A DNA stretch of 64,000 nucleotides, taken from the NCBI GenBank assembly GCA_029204225.1, contig CM055107.1:5415997-5479996 (forward strand), written 5' to 3'. Under the pieces are notes generated by a model, which was not told the origin of the DNA, did not search any database, and was given only the letters and a program-made list of their open reading frames with translations. The position numbers and the translations under genes were made by a program. Positions within the stretch are counted from its first letter, which is position 1, and each line of letters begins with the position of its first letter. The DNA is from Diphasiastrum complanatum (lineage: Eukaryota > Streptophyta > Lycopodiopsida > Lycopodiales > Lycopodiaceae). This document shows positions 36,001 to 51,200 of this stretch, in pieces.

Positions 36001-39000
36001 CCATTGAAGGATATCAATAACAACATGAAACATTTAAGTACTTAATTTTGTATCCTACATAATTAGTAACTAGAATACCGCAAATTTTCCTAAATCATGT
36101 TTGTATAAATACAGAAACAAATACAATAAGAAGACATCCATTCAAGCATGCAACCAATTCAAATGTTAGGTTGTTCCCTCATACTTAAATGCTCCAAATG
36201 AATATGAAATAGCCTCAATACATTGACCCAAAAAACGAGCAATAATAAAGTTAATGATGTTGGAATGAATGGATGCTTGAAAGCCTATGTTGACTTTTCG
36301 ATGGTTTGAGAAACCCAAAAGTTACTCATTCAAAAATGAGCTACTAAAAAAATGGCCGTGACCAAGCTCTTTCCACATCCTAACAGATCTATCACATGGA
36401 CAAATTGAAACATATCATCAAAACCTTTATAAGTTCAAAACCCCTATGATTTACCTTATTTAACAAGTATAACAACAAACAAGTTGTCAACAATCTATGT
36501 TATGCATTAACCGAAAGTAGTTCTTCATAAGCCAACAAATGTCATACCAGTTGAGCTTTGCATTCACATCAAGTGAAAAGGTTGATTCAATTGGAGTCAT
36601 CGCTGCCTCAGCCATCTAAAATAATAGCCAGAATAAAGCTGAGAATACTTCAGAATGATGAGTTTCTCATAAATTCTACCATAGCTAACCATGCTATAGG
36701 TAAAATTTAAGCAAGAGGGGCCATCACTATAGCAAAAAGCCTTTGACCCCATACTTTGAAACTCCTTGAAATAACTTTTAGATACAAGCGGACATGTCAC
36801 TGACCCAAGGAAAAGCCACCCAACTTCAAGAGACCAATTGGAAAAAAGTGAGGTGGTTTCAAATTCTAAGAGGAGATACTTTGTCTTTGGTCCAAAGCAT
36901 AAAATGTCCCCAACAACATTTGTCTAGACTAAGAGTAAGCCAAGGGAGCTCTCAAGTGTCTAATACATTTGAAACACATTGCAAACATGTGGAAAGGTCA
37001 CCAAAATGTTTGGGAACATTTACCAAATATCAGTAGGAACAAAATCGATATAGTCTACAATGTACTTAAATTACCCTTACATTTAAACAATACCAATACA
37101 TAAGTTTACAGAGCATAATACCATGCAAAGTTTAGAAAGTCATTATAAAGACATGAAGCATCTCAAACCTTCATAAATGACATAAGAAAAGCATAAAAGA
37201 AAAAAATAAGGTGATTGCAATAATACAAATACGTGGGAAAGGGATCAAGGACAATTATAGAAAACTCAATTTGATAAAACCTCAAACACTCTCAATAATA
37301 TCATGCTAGAATTATGGTCCAACTATGCACAAAAAGAAGGGGAGATGGAGCATAATCCTTGGAATCCACCACTTTCACACAGCATACAAGGCCTTTCATG
37401 GTTCACATTGTAGAAGGCATAAACAGCTTGAAAGGTGGAAAAGCACAACATTGACAATAATCAAGTGGAATTCTTCAACATAGTCGAGGTGGTAACTCCT
37501 TGTATCAAGAATCAATTCAACCATTCCTTAAAATTTCCCCCCGTGAACAGAAATAAGAATAATTTCTCCTTTGTTCAGAACCAGTAACAAGGACGATCCT
37601 ACCAGCAATAGAACCATCATGTATTGTAAAAACCACGGGAATCATGGTAGAGAGAAAACTTAGTAGCTAGTTCAATTCAAAAAATACACGTTATGCAACA
37701 AGGAGGTTTTCAAAAGGGCTGATCTATGGTGGATCATTTGCTTGCATCGATAGCAATAGTGGAAGAGTCAGAAAAAATCAGCAAAGCCCTTTTTATTGCT
37801 TTGTCACCTTTGAAAGCCATTTGACAGTGCAAAGAAGAAATTACAAGAGCGTGTGAGAGCAAAACAGAAGTGCCAAAAGAATGGAAACAAGCAATGAACA
37901 ACCTATCTATGAAGGGGATGGCTCCATACACTAGTCTGAGGGAAGTTCATGGCTTCCTCAATTTGAAACCTCAATGCCTTATTACTTTCTCTGACCAACC
38001 AGCAAGTAGAGCAAGCAGAGTAGAAAGTTTCTTAAGAAGATGTGCTTCAGTATAGAAAAGAGCCATATGAAAAATTGGACTTAGTGTAGCATTTCAAACT
38101 TTAAATTTTGTTACTTTTAGCTGTCAAAAGCTCGAACATATTGTAAAGAATTGCAACTGAATAGAGCTATCCTGGAAATCATATCTATACATGCTCTGTC
38201 TCATCGAGGTCTCAGTGGACATTAATAAACATTATCGTCACTACCTATCTTTGCTTTCTGGATCTCCAACCGTTCACACAAGGTTGCATTCAAACGATTC
38301 AAACGTATCAAACGTCCATGTGTTTGAAATGTTTAAATGAAAGTTTCAAACGTTTGAAACAAAATGCTATATTTTTTTCTGATTTTTTTGCAAGTTTTTA
38401 AGCAACCAATGCTAATTTAAGTGTTGGAACCTTAAACATAATATAAAAGTAGTTGAATAAGCATGTTTAACAATTAAAAGCATTCAATGTAGACACTAAA
38501 CAACAATATGTACAGATTATAATGAAATTTAGTTGGATATATGAAGGAATAACAAGAGTGCACCATCATCAACAAGTGCATAAAAACCATCCATCCTCAA
38601 AAAAGTTTTGGTTCAAAATGAAAATCAAGTCAACTGGTTACATTCTACTGGAAAATGGCCACTCGCTAGTGGCTAGCAACTACCAAACTAAGTATGATAA
38701 CATTATAAAACATGTAGTAAATCAAACGTCGTCAAGTGGTATGACAACATCAGCATCCTCAGCAATGTCAACATCATCCTGTAAATCGACATCTTCCTCA
38801 TCCTCATCAAGATCCTCTGGGTCAACAAGAACAGATGAAGAAGCATGAGAGGAAGTGGAAGCCATGCCCGTCTCAATATCCCTAGCAGCCTGGGTAATAC
38901 CCTGTATCTCCAAGCCCTCTTCTATGTCAGCTCTCTCAGCCTCCACCACCAGCAATCGGTCCTCCTCTTGCTCCTCCTCGATTTGTTGCAAAGTTGGATC

Positions 39001-42000
39001 CATCTTCTCAAACCCTCGTGCCTTGATCTTATCAAGGACACAAAGATTGAAATGCACAAAGACCAACATGTCAAGGGTGGATGGCTTCAACCTATTTCTC
39101 CTCTTGGTATGAATCAAGGAGAAGTTACTCCAATTTCTCTCACAAGGAGAGGCCATACTTCCCTGGCTAAGTATCCTGATTGCCAACCTTTGTAACTCAG
39201 GTGTGGAGGCTCCAAAGACTCCCACCAACGCATACCCGTCTGCCTCTGAGATGCCAAGTGTGCCACTGACCGACCAAATGTCCCTTGCCCATTCCTGTCC
39301 ATGTCCATTTGATTTAACAATGTTTCTTCATATGCTGAATTTCCACTCGAGTATCTATCAACAACTAATTTCCATCCCTTGTCAACCTTGACATCGGACT
39401 CTTGCCCCATATCCAACCACTGTGGATGCAAAGCGAATGCTGCAGCATGTAAAGGAGAATGCATCATGTCCCATCTCTCAAGGCAAAGGCTCTCTATCAC
39501 ACGTATTCGATCGGCATCAAAAGAGGTACATGATCGTATTCACTCAACCATCCGGTCCATCAGCTCATAGACAAATCCCATGGTGGCTCCCTCTCTATCA
39601 ACAACTCGTAACAACTTAAGGATGGGCTTGCACAGTTTCACAATATTCTCTGCCTCCTCCCAAAATAATGGACCAAGTATTGTATGCTCAATGTCTCTCC
39701 CTACCTTTGTTGATGCGGACTTCAAGTTATGCCACTCCTCATGGACCACCAACCGCCTAAGGGCAACTTTTACCCGCAAGAGATTTGCAAGCACAATGTA
39801 GATGTAGCCAAAGCGTGTTTGAGCCGGCTTCAAAAGCTCGTGTTTGCTCACTTGTCGAAAAACACCTAGCACCCTCTGATGACCTGTGATGAAAGTCACT
39901 ATTTTCCGTGCCGTTTGCAAAACAGGAGCTACCCAATCTAGTGCTCCAATGTCCTCAAACAGCAAATCCAGACAATGGCAAGTGCAACGTGTGAAAAAAA
40001 TCTTCGGATACTCCTCCTCTAGCATCTCACCAGCACGCAAACAATTGTTGGTATTATCCATTACAACTTGTACCACATTGTGCTCTCCTACCTTGCCAAT
40101 GATTTCTTTTGAATGTTCATAGATATACAAGCCTGATTTTTCCAAACCACTGGCATCCACACTGCATAAAAAGATGGAACCATAGATACTAGTAGCAACA
40201 AAGTTAATGATAAGTCGTCTACGTGTGTCAGACCAACCATCACACACAATCGTGCACCCATATTTTACCCACTTATCCTTTACCATTTGCAGCTCCCTCG
40301 TAAGCAATTTTGTCTCCTCTCGCAGCTCTTTCACCCTAATAGCCTCATAAGAAGGGGCTTTCACCGAACCACCAACCTCTCCTGCAGTTCTCAACATATC
40401 TTGAAAATATCTGCTCTTGACTACATTGAAAGGAATTGCATTTGCATAAAAAAATTTCCTGCAAGCAATCCGAAATTTGTTTCTCTTTTCTAAGGCCCAT
40501 GCAGCTGTCAAATCAGCACTATTTACGTGTAGGCCCTGTAGAAGCATCCACGGATTGACTATTCTCCATCTCATGAACTTGGTCCTCATTGCTACTGGCA
40601 TCTAGATATTGCAATCTCAATGCTTGCACCACGTTTATATTTGCTTTCTCACATTTATCCACTCCACATCCCCCTGTCCCAAGCAAATGTGACACAATTC
40701 TTCCCCAATGATCAGAACATGCTCCCACACATTAGACTTTGGCTTAGGCATTCTGAAAATTGACAAAATTGTGATGTTCAGATCTGAAAATTGTGCAAAA
40801 AGCCCAAAACCTGCAACTGCTCTTCACAACAAACATGACCAAGCAGATGTTGATGTGAATGGCTAGGATGGGGCGCCCTACAGTCTAGAAGACTGCCTCC
40901 AAATCTCAGCTGAATCTGATCAATAACCAAAGAGAACTGATTGATTCTTTGAAGTGGCCTCAAAACCAATTTTTTTGCACCTGTTGCTTGTATCTCCTCA
41001 ACCAAGCTTCAAAACTCTGATATGATGCTCTTAATCACTCCAGCATGGTCCAACACCCCTGCCTACAAGAAATCTTGGTAAACTATGGAGTGGAGAGCAA
41101 GCTTCTATCACTGCCAAGAAATGGAGGAGGGCACATTTCTTCTCCACGATGGAGGAGCAGTTAGTGAAGGAGTTATGAGGCGTGGTTGAGCTGTCCCAGC
41201 CTCGTGGTAGCTTAGTGTAGGTCATTTTTTAATTAGATGGACCCTAGGACCCTATTTGGAGGGGTAGGGCCCAAAAAAAATTTGGCTTCCAAAACTCCAC
41301 GTTTCAAACGCGTTTGAATGCCACCATGCGTTCACAAATGCAGTGCAAAGTGCTTGGATGAGCCTCTCTTAGTGAAAAAGAAAAAAGAGCCCCAAAGGGT
41401 CTAAAATTTCAGCATACCTCTGAAAACTGCGAAGCATCTCTAAGTGAGAGAGATAAGCCCTCAACAAGGATTCAATCTTTAAGTAAATGGTTCTAATCCT
41501 CGTGTGAAGGGTATTATCATAAAGATGCAGTGTCTACCCTTAAAGTGGAAGGTTCACACCCTCAATATAAATGGGCAAAATCTCTATTTGTGGAAGGTCA
41601 AAACCATGCATTAAACGTCAATGCCATCTCTTGAAGATTGAATGTATGCAACTAGATATTGGTCGTACTTAAACTCTAACTGAATGTGACCATTAGTGAG
41701 TAGCATCACCATTTCTAGCAAACAAAAATGGTGTAATGGCAAAAAAACAACGCTAAAGAATGACGATTAAAAAATTTAAAAGGATTTAGGATGACATGTA
41801 AAAGGTGGTTGACAAAACAACTTAGTCAATGCACGAAATACACAAAAATGGGATCTGAGATATACTTAAGAAGTGGAGACAACAATCATATGCAAATGCC
41901 TAAAAGAATTGTGCTTGGGTGTTTAAAAACATGTCGACAAAGACTCCAGCAAGGTTGTCATTACCATGGGTTGTTAGGAATAATAAATAGTTTAATGCCA

Positions 42001-42167
42001 ACTTTATTGGCACAAGGACATGGTTTATTAGATGTGACCATCAATGTACTTTGAATACTGAATAATAACTAGGCAAAGTGCTTTAAGCAGTGCAAGTTGA
42101 TGAATTCTAGTCCTTTTTAAGTGGCAGAGGACTTGTAATATGTGGACTAGTTGTGAGAAGACACCAA

Positions 42168-42228
<61 letters not shown>

Positions 42229-45200
42229 GCGATGGCTGCCTGCTAGCGCTCCATCTCCATATCCATTCACGCTCCTTCTCTCTCTCGCCATGGCCCCTCC
42301 TCGCGCCATCCCTGTTCGCAGACCACCCCGCTCCCCTACCCTCGCTGTCACCTCCCCTCCCCCCCCCCCTTCGCTGATGGTGCATCCCCCCTCGCTGATG
42401 GCATACCCCCCCCCCCCCTCGTTGATGGAACATCCCCTCCCCTCATTGATGGATCACCCCCACCCCTCGCTGCAGCCCTGCCTCCCTCGCTGTCACCTCC
42501 CCCACCCTCACTGTCACCCCCCCTCCCCCCCCCCCCCCCCCCCCCCCCCCTTCCCCTTCGCTGATGGTGCATCCCCCCTCGCTGATGGCATAAACTCCCC
42601 CCCCCCCCTCGCTGATGGAACATCCCCTCCCCTCGTTGATGGATCACCCCCACCCCTCACTGCAGCCCTGCCTCCCTCGCCCACCGGATCACCAGACATC
42701 CTACGCAGAGACGTACTACTACACATGCTCATGCTCACAAACGACGCCGGTAGGCTCCAGTGCTTTCTCATGTTGTGGCTCGCATTACATCTTTTTACAG
42801 ACTGCTGTTCTACCACCTCCATCTTCATTTATCTCAGCTACGTTCACTGAGAGCTACTGCATGGCGGCCTAAGAAAGATCCAGATACTCTTGTCATACGC
42901 TTTGCACCTGCATCTGGTCGTCGTGAAGTGCTAGGGAAGAGATCTATAGTGCGGGGTACCACGATATACCTTAAGTGATGAGTTTGTCATAGGCACTCAA
43001 CTTCGCATTTAAAGGTTATTTCAAACGCCTCTTTAATTTCAAGAAAGACAAGGATGGTTATTGGAAGTGGTTTGCTAGGAACTTGGCTTTTTGGAGGAGC
43101 AGCTGGTGCATCCTCGTTGCTTTTTGTGTAATCTCTAGAGTTTGCTCGAACGCATCTAGCAAATGATTCAAAATCTGCAAAAAAAGGTGGTGAACGTCAG
43201 TTCAACGGAATGTTGGATGTGTACAAGAAAACCTTGGCAAGTGATGGCATTGCCGATTTATATCGTGGATTCAACATCTCTTGTGTGGGCATCATTGTCT
43301 ACCGCGGTTTATACTTTGGAATGTATGACTCCTTGAAGCATATTATCCTTGTGGGCAACCTGGAGGTATGCCTCTTTGCTTATGACATGGAAGTTGTTTT
43401 CGAACAATTTTACCGCGGACTTAGCATAAAAGTCAGACCTAATGATTCCTTAAGTTAATTCATTAAAAATGTATAAATAAGGCTAAAAAAGTTGCCTGTA
43501 TTCTAGTAGTACTCTTACGTAATGCAGATAGAATGTAGGATAATTAACAAACCTGTTTACTTCCAATGCCTTTGTGATGGAAATTTATAGCAAAGTAGTG
43601 AAACTTTTACAGGCTGGCAGTGAGTTTGTTACTCTACTATCCACTGTACTGAACAAAAATGTAATGCCATAAGAAATCACCTTATATGTTCTTAATGCTG
43701 CGATATTTTGCAGGGGAATTTCCTTGACAGTTTCTTGCTTGGTTGGGGTATCACAATTGGTGCTGGTCTTGCATCTTATCCCATTGATACCGTGCGACGT
43801 AGAATGATGATGACATCTGGTGAAGTTACCTTTGCCTTTGAAGTTGATGAACTGATCCTCAATAAAGACTGTATCCCTGCTGAATAAAATCTGCTAGGTA
43901 TCGGGGTCGTACAGCTTATTGGTATTGTCGGAGAAGTATAACCGATCAGGATGGTCTTTAGACTTTGGAAGTCGAATTTCTTTCTTGTCTCCTTTGGGAT
44001 CTGCACGTAGGCGATGCAACCGAATACTCGTAGGTTCTTCACTGAAGGCTTAGATCCTATCCAAACCTTATGGGTGTTTTGCCTGAGAGGGCCTTAGTCG
44101 GAACATCTGTTCTGGATGTAAGCTGCAGTGGAAACAGCTTCAGCCCAAAAGCTCTTAGGCAATGATGCGTGTGCCAGCATCCATTTGGCTTATTCGACCA
44201 GGGTACGATTCTTCCTCTCGGCTAAGCCATTTGACTAAGGCGAATAGGGGGTGATAGAAATAGCCGATATGGCTAATCGTGTGCTGAGTGGCTCCAAAAT
44301 CAAGAAACTAGGAGCTGTCGTCTGCTGCTTCTTGATGGTTTGTCATGAATGCATCGTGATTCGCTTCTTGATTCGACTGAGATGCTTCTGCAGCTGCATT
44401 TGCCATTTGATTCAGTCGCCCTTTGTTGTTGTTCTTGGCTTGTAGAATGTGGCAATGCTGAATCTCGTGGTTGGTTCGTTTGCAGTATCTGCAGAACAGC
44501 TTCTTCTTTGTTGGCGGCTTCGACTACTCTTGACGATTCTGTGTCGGCTTCTATGGCTTTGAGCCTTTCTTCTTCTGCTTGCTCGAGTTCTTGTTGGTGT
44601 ATAGGGCATGAGAGTCCACAGTAGAGGAAGAACATCATAATGATTCGTGATAGAGTCAGCTCTGGGTGTGTGGTGATCATCATCACCCAGTTATCATACG
44701 ATATTGGCAAGCTTGAAAGCAGTGTCATTACTGCGTCTTGATCGTCTATGACAGATCCGAGGCCATTTGCTGTAACAGGTTTTTGAATTGGTATTATAAT
44801 GTGATTCTGTAGGGAATCACCATTTGTCATCTTGAGGGAGAAGAATTTTCTCCTAAGATGTAGCTTGGAAGCTACGTTCACGCACTTCATACAGGGGGTG
44901 CTCAAGATGTCCTAGACTTCTTTCGAGGTCTGAGCTTCAGACACATGGCCAATTTGTGTGTCTGATATGTTGAGGATGATCAGCGTGAAAGCTTTTCCAT
45001 CTTTCAGCTTCCATCAGGAGATTGCAGCGTGTCTGCTTCGGGTCTTGCCTCTGCACCAGTGACAACATCATACATTCCTTAGCCATTAGCACAGTTTTCA
45101 TCTTAAATTTCCACATATGATAGTTGGATGCATCAAGCTCGTCCATGATGAGACTGGCTTTTCCTTGGGTATCCGTGTGGATGTTAGTCTAAGTGATAGT

Positions 45201-48200
45201 GATAACTATCAATGACTTAAGAGTGAAAATCTAATGCAGTTTACAGAACAAGAAAAATGATTGTTCTATCGAACGATAGAATCAAGTTCTGTGGGAAGCT
45301 TATCAAGCTATAATAATAGCTGTGATACCATGTTGGGGAAACAGAGTCCGTGAATCGGACAGGTCGAACAATCGGATCGAAACGATCCTACTACTGCGCG
45401 AAAGCGGTGGTCGACTGATTCCCTCGGTGCATGCACTACTACAACAGTAGGCGAACACAAAATAGAGCTTAATTGCATTTATGCGGAAGAGAAAGAGTAG
45501 ATAGTTAGACAAATCAATTAGAGAGTCGGACAGGTGAGCACAAAACAATAGCGGGCAAAAACGCGTGCTCACAAAGCCAACTACGATCTGTAACATCTAT
45601 GAGCTTATTTTGACAATCATTCTGAGAAGGAAGAATCAATGCTTGAAGGCATCTACTATGTCTGTCTCTGATAAGATGTCGTCTCGGCGTCTGTGACCGC
45701 TTGAGCGTATATGGAATCAGCCTATCTTGTCTGGTATCAATTGGCATTAGCCTTGGCATTATTAATTGATTACAAATGATCAAATATATACAATTTACAA
45801 TTGTGTAGATGTATGTACAAGAAGGTGGCGTGGAGCCGTTGTGCCGTCTAGAATAGATCGTGGCTGCTGCTATCATTGTCCAAGTAGTTGCATAGTACAG
45901 GAAGTGGCCGTGAGAAGGCTTTAACTATTCGGAGTCGAGCGTGTCACTGCCGATAGTCAATGGAGTCAAGATAATCGTTTGGTGGTCCTCGACGATAGTC
46001 GGTTGAGTCGATAAGTTGGACTCTCCGATAAGTCGGCCAAGTAGGGTTTCCCAGATAAGTCAGCCAACTCCGACAAGTCGGGTGACTTCGACAAGTCAGA
46101 CTGCCATTCTCTTGCCTGTCTTCGATAATAGAGTATTTCTGCAGATTGTGTGACAATGCGTGTAAAACTACAATAATATGAATGGAACTAGATTAACATG
46201 GGACTTAGGAGAGTAGAGGAAATAAATCCAACAGCCCTGCCAAAGACCTGTGACCCGCTTGGTCACCCCGACTACGTGTCGGCTAGCATCTCATCACTGA
46301 TGGCTAGGATCCCAAAGGTCATTATTCACCACATCCCTGACAACTTATCAGGCGGTCACTGTCACTGTTTGTGACACACCGGTCCCAGATTGGGACAGAT
46401 GTCCACTCCGGTCACGAGCCTTTGACTGTTGTCGGCTGCAGGCTCTCAAGTATCGGTCCTGCCTTGGTATGTTAGAGTGAGACCGGGATCTAACAAACCT
46501 GGTCTTGCGTTTCACATTGTTGGAGCTTGACGGGATGTATTACGTCAAAGATATAGACTGAAAAACACCAAGATCTTCTTGAATGAAGACCTCAACATTG
46601 TACAAGTGGTGGAAAGAAAAGAGGCAATGAGTAGATCCATGTAGGCCAATTGAAATATTCACTGATTGAGGTGCCATGACACATGGCATCTATGCATGTC
46701 ATCAATTTACACTCCTCTCCATAAGACAAAGAGGCCATGGCTGGGTGGAGAACCTTATGACTAGTTCTTGTCACTCTTATAATCAAAGAAATTTCACGAC
46801 TCTATATTGCTTTTAGAGATAGTCCACAACTATAGAGACTTATTTTGGCATATAGAAGCTCAATACAAAAGAACTTTGAACCCTTTTTTTGTTCTTAAGG
46901 TCCACTACAAACTATTCTGGATCCAAGAATTTTGCTCTACAAGTACTTGACAAAGACATGATTACGAATGTTTTTACTAAGCTTCTAAATTTTTTGGGTG
47001 CAATAAAAGATGATACACTTATAGCATTTTTTGAAAATTTTGAAAAGTAGAATGTAAAAATTCTAAAGAGATATTCCTACTACGTTGCTGTCCTAGTCCT
47101 ATGTCAACTATTTTTAGAGAAGGATAGCTTCCTTTAGGGTCCAGGTGGCAGGAAGCAGTCTTTTAGCCTTTAGTTTTTTTGCACTACTATTATTATTTTT
47201 AAATCTAGATAGTTTTTTTCTTTGTTGAGTAGCACTTTGATATTGATTTGAATGTAAATGTAGCTAGACTACCAGTGTAACTTGTGCTCCTTATGTTCCC
47301 TGTTCGATCCTTGGTAAACATTGTCCCTTTCATACAAGGGTTGTAGCATTCCATTGCCCTTAATTGTTACAGCATTGGGAGAAAACCTGAGAACCTTCAT
47401 GGTATATGAAACTAGAAAACTTACTTTCTCTGTCATATCCAAAGCTCCACTAATAATAGTTGTCTCATCATGTGAGAGTTCACCTCCTTTACCTTCCTAG
47501 ATTTGATAATACATACACAAAAGGCTCAGTCAGTAGTGTGCTATTGATGTCATTTGTAATGCCTATAGCTAAAAAAACCAATAAACTTTCAACCAATGTG
47601 TCTAAACAATGCTTACACTTAACTGAGAGAAAATTGCTATTCTGAGTAGAAATTGAATAATTACTTCTTTTCCATGAATAGAGACCAAAGCCTTCAATTG
47701 TGCTCGCCTAAAAATGGCAGAATTATTGTGCCCCAATAGTGCATCCAAGATCTGCACAAATGAGTAGACATTCAAGCTGTAAGCAACGATTCTTACTTCC
47801 AAAACATCCATGAAAGAGAGCATGCATACTTTTTCCTAATAAAAATGATCCATTTGCAATTTGGAAAGGTGGTCTTTATGATTGAGATTCTCAACGACAA
47901 GAACCTGGGAATGGGTATAAAGTACTTCAAACCTTAAGCACTCGGAAAAGGTTAAGGAACAGCTGCCTCTAGAAAAAGGTAATTTCTTTGCTGCATGGTA
48001 TCCAGACAAATAATGAAGGTTTGAATCACAATTTAGAAAAAATTTAGAGCTGCAATTCATCGATCAATCACCAATTGGTTTGAAACTTTTTCACTAAGCA
48101 TGTAAAAATTTCAACTTGTTGAATATGCATTAATCTTTTCAATTGACTTTGTGTCCTCTATCATGGCTGTGTGCAATCCTTCGGCACTAGGTGCGTCGTG

Positions 48201-51200
48201 ACATTCAAATAGTATTTTTCTCTTAACAACATCCCGTCTGGGTACACATACCTTTCCCCTTTTGAACAAAAGTCCTTTATGAATGGAAAAATATTCTACT
48301 ACCTTCCTATCTTTCTCATCCAACTAATTACTTTGTAATTGATTTCCAAATTGAGAGCTTAACAAAACCTTTTGCCAAATAGGTCCAAAATGAGGATCTT
48401 GTTCATAAAGGCCTCGCAATGAAAGATAGAAGTCCATAGTAATTTCCGTGAACGAAAGTTCATTCACTTCACCAATTCGACTCGAGGCATCAGCCACCTA
48501 ATTTGAAGATCCCTTTATATATCTCAAATCAAAGTCGAATTCCTGCATTAGCTCAGCCCATCAAGCTTTATGACCTCTCAGGTCTTTCTGATTATAGAAA
48601 TATTCCAATGGTTGGTGATCTGAGCACACTATTAATCTACTTCCATATAAATAGTGTCTCCAAGTCTTTATTGCATGCACAACCTCAAAAAGTTCCTTTT
48701 CTTGAGTGGTATAACGAGCCTGCACATAAGATAATCTTTTACTTTCAAAGGCAACGAGCCTCCCTCCCCTCCTAAAGCAGAACTGCACCGATAGCAAAAT
48801 CACTAGCATCCACTTTCACAACGTAAAGTTTATCTGGATTTGTTATAACTAGGACGGATGCTGGTAAGAGGGAGCATGCCTCCATTTTTGCTGGGCACAC
48901 GCACCCAGGAGCCCATGCCATCCTATCAGAAGGAAGAAGCAGATGAATGGCTTGCAGCCTCATCCCAGATCCTGGCCACAAGCAGTCTCCGACTCCTACA
49001 CGTCCCAGCTGCACTCCTATAGCCCTTAGCCATGCTCCTACGGCCTTGCTCCTGCAGGTCCCCCATCATGGCAACAGTATGGCAGCATCCAAGCTCCTAC
49101 ACATTCTAGCCCTAAACTTGTGAATTTCCAGCCATGCTTTAGGTTGCATGCCAAAGATTTGATCCAATGACCTATCATCCATGCCTCTGAACCCTAGCAC
49201 AGGCTTGTTTCAGCCTGAAATCAGCCAAACATTGGAACTTTGAATCTGAATGCAGAAACAGGGCTGTTCCACCCAGATTTCAAGGTCAAAAATTGTCTTT
49301 CCAGTCTATTTCCAGCACCGGTCAGCAAGAGGGCACCTTCCCAGCCACCAGAACGGTCAACTGGCAACCTACAGGTCAGTAGAAAGCACCTTCCAAGCCA
49401 CCAGAATGATGAACTGTCCCTCATTCACTGGTTACCCCGAAGGAGACCCTAAGGACTGCATAGCAGGATGACTAAACCTCAGCATGCAAAGCTAGAAAGC
49501 AAGACAAACACAAGGGCCAGGAACCAGAAAGCAGCCACCAAAATCTATAAACTATGAAAATCATAAGAACAATCTACATACATTCCCAAGAACTGAGAAT
49601 TTGCCAATTGTTCCATGCATGTCAATGAATCTAGCAAACTATCAAAGAACAATCAGCCACCACCAGGTGAAAGCAAACCAGTTTGCCACAACAACAAGGT
49701 AGACCACCTACCTGGATGACAACTGATTCCGTGCCCACCTCAGCTGCTGATTCTGTGATTCCAACCAGCTTGCTTGCAGAATGTGTCCACACCACGGTTT
49801 GGCTCTAGTGCGCTAATATCAATAAAACGGCCACAAAAATCAAACCAAACTAGAGTGTCGAAAGACAGGAGATAGAGTGCAGCACCCCAAACCTTCTCAA
49901 CCAAAACTTAGATCAGTACGGATCTACCCCCCGAGCAACAAGGAGATAGGAAAAACCAATTGATATGTGGAGAGACCCATAATAGCTAAGACCCATGCAA
50001 AAGCAGAGTATGTGCACATCCACACCCAAGGCATGCGTGCAATACACATGCTAGCATCACATGCATGTGGTCATCAGTCCACATGATCCTATTCGGCTAT
50101 TACCAAAGTTAGTTAGGTCCATCCCCTATGTCCAAGGCACCCCCTAATGGTCCAAATCCAATCCTTGTTGGGCATTTGTGGTCCATCAACTAGTGGGGCT
50201 CTCTCGATATCTTCCACATCCTTCACTGTTGCTGCTATTTGGCCTGCATGGTCAATACGACTAGCCTGGGATCTATTTACTTTTCTGTGCCACTTTCTGC
50301 TGTTGATTGGAATTTTTGGTTTGTATAGTTGGCTTGGAGTATCTTTGTGTGTACCCCATCATCCACTACTACATTCATTTCACACCCTAGGCTATTTGAT
50401 TTTGGAATACGATTCAAACTGTGGTAAGTTAGATATTTTGTCATGTTTTTGTGACTGAAAAGGGGGTGTGTGGAGTGACGGATGAAAGAAGACTGATCTT
50501 AAACGCTATTATTGTGATGAATTGGAACACATGGTTTGTGAATGCCCCAAGGAAGTTGAGGATTTGGAAAAAGATCCATTGCACTAGTGAATGTTGCTGA
50601 CACGCCTAACAAGAATGAAGTGGTGGCACTAATGGAGGTGTGAAAAAAGGGAAAAGTGACCGAGTGATTAAAGAAAATGAAAGTCTCATAAGATGGGGGT
50701 TTTGTTACTCTACTAGCTCCATTTGAACTTGTTCACAATTGATTTCAGTTATCAGTGAAATGAAAGGATCATATCTACCTGCATAGTATGTACACTTTGG
50801 CACTACATCACAAATGACCTTCAATTGAAAGGCCTTTTGTCACATATGAAGTATTGCATAGACCTCAGGAAGTGCTGATTGGTGACAATCGAACCATTGG
50901 GCCAAGGAAAGGAAAGACAACTATCTTAAGGAATGTTTTGCGTGTTCCCAACATTGCAAATAGCCTACTATCAGCGTCAAGCCTCATTGACCTTGGTCTA
51001 AAGTTGCTGTAAGAGAGACTAACTACCTAATTTTCAGAGTTTATCACATTCATTGATGATCACTCGCAAAGAGTGCAGATCTGCTTCATGAAGCACAAAA
51101 GTCAGGCCATGTATACATTCAAAAGATTCATAGAAGCTGAGTTAGAAAAATATTAACAAATGTGAGGTGAGATAATGGAGGAGAATATAATAGTGAGCTC

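Larger units (their letters stand above)
43826..46233 (-). mobile_element. Copia element, 5' LTR, gag and part of integrase
   Basis: Minus-strand order: 5' LTR 46233-45331, primer site, gag (45146-44300), then directly the C-terminal integrase region to [12 protein letters not shown] at 43826. Protease, most of integrase, reverse transcriptase and the 3' LTR are missing. It breaks the ADP/ATP carrier copy. Confidence 0.82.

Noticed and set aside
42140-42850. 236-codon Pro/Ser-rich frame
   Set aside because: It spans a CT run, a C homopolymer and duplicated C-rich units, and frames on the opposite strand are equally long.
42993-43825. ADP/ATP carrier as a functional gene
   Set aside because: It has a frameshift, a stop in the second conserved block, no start region, and the 3' third is replaced by copia.
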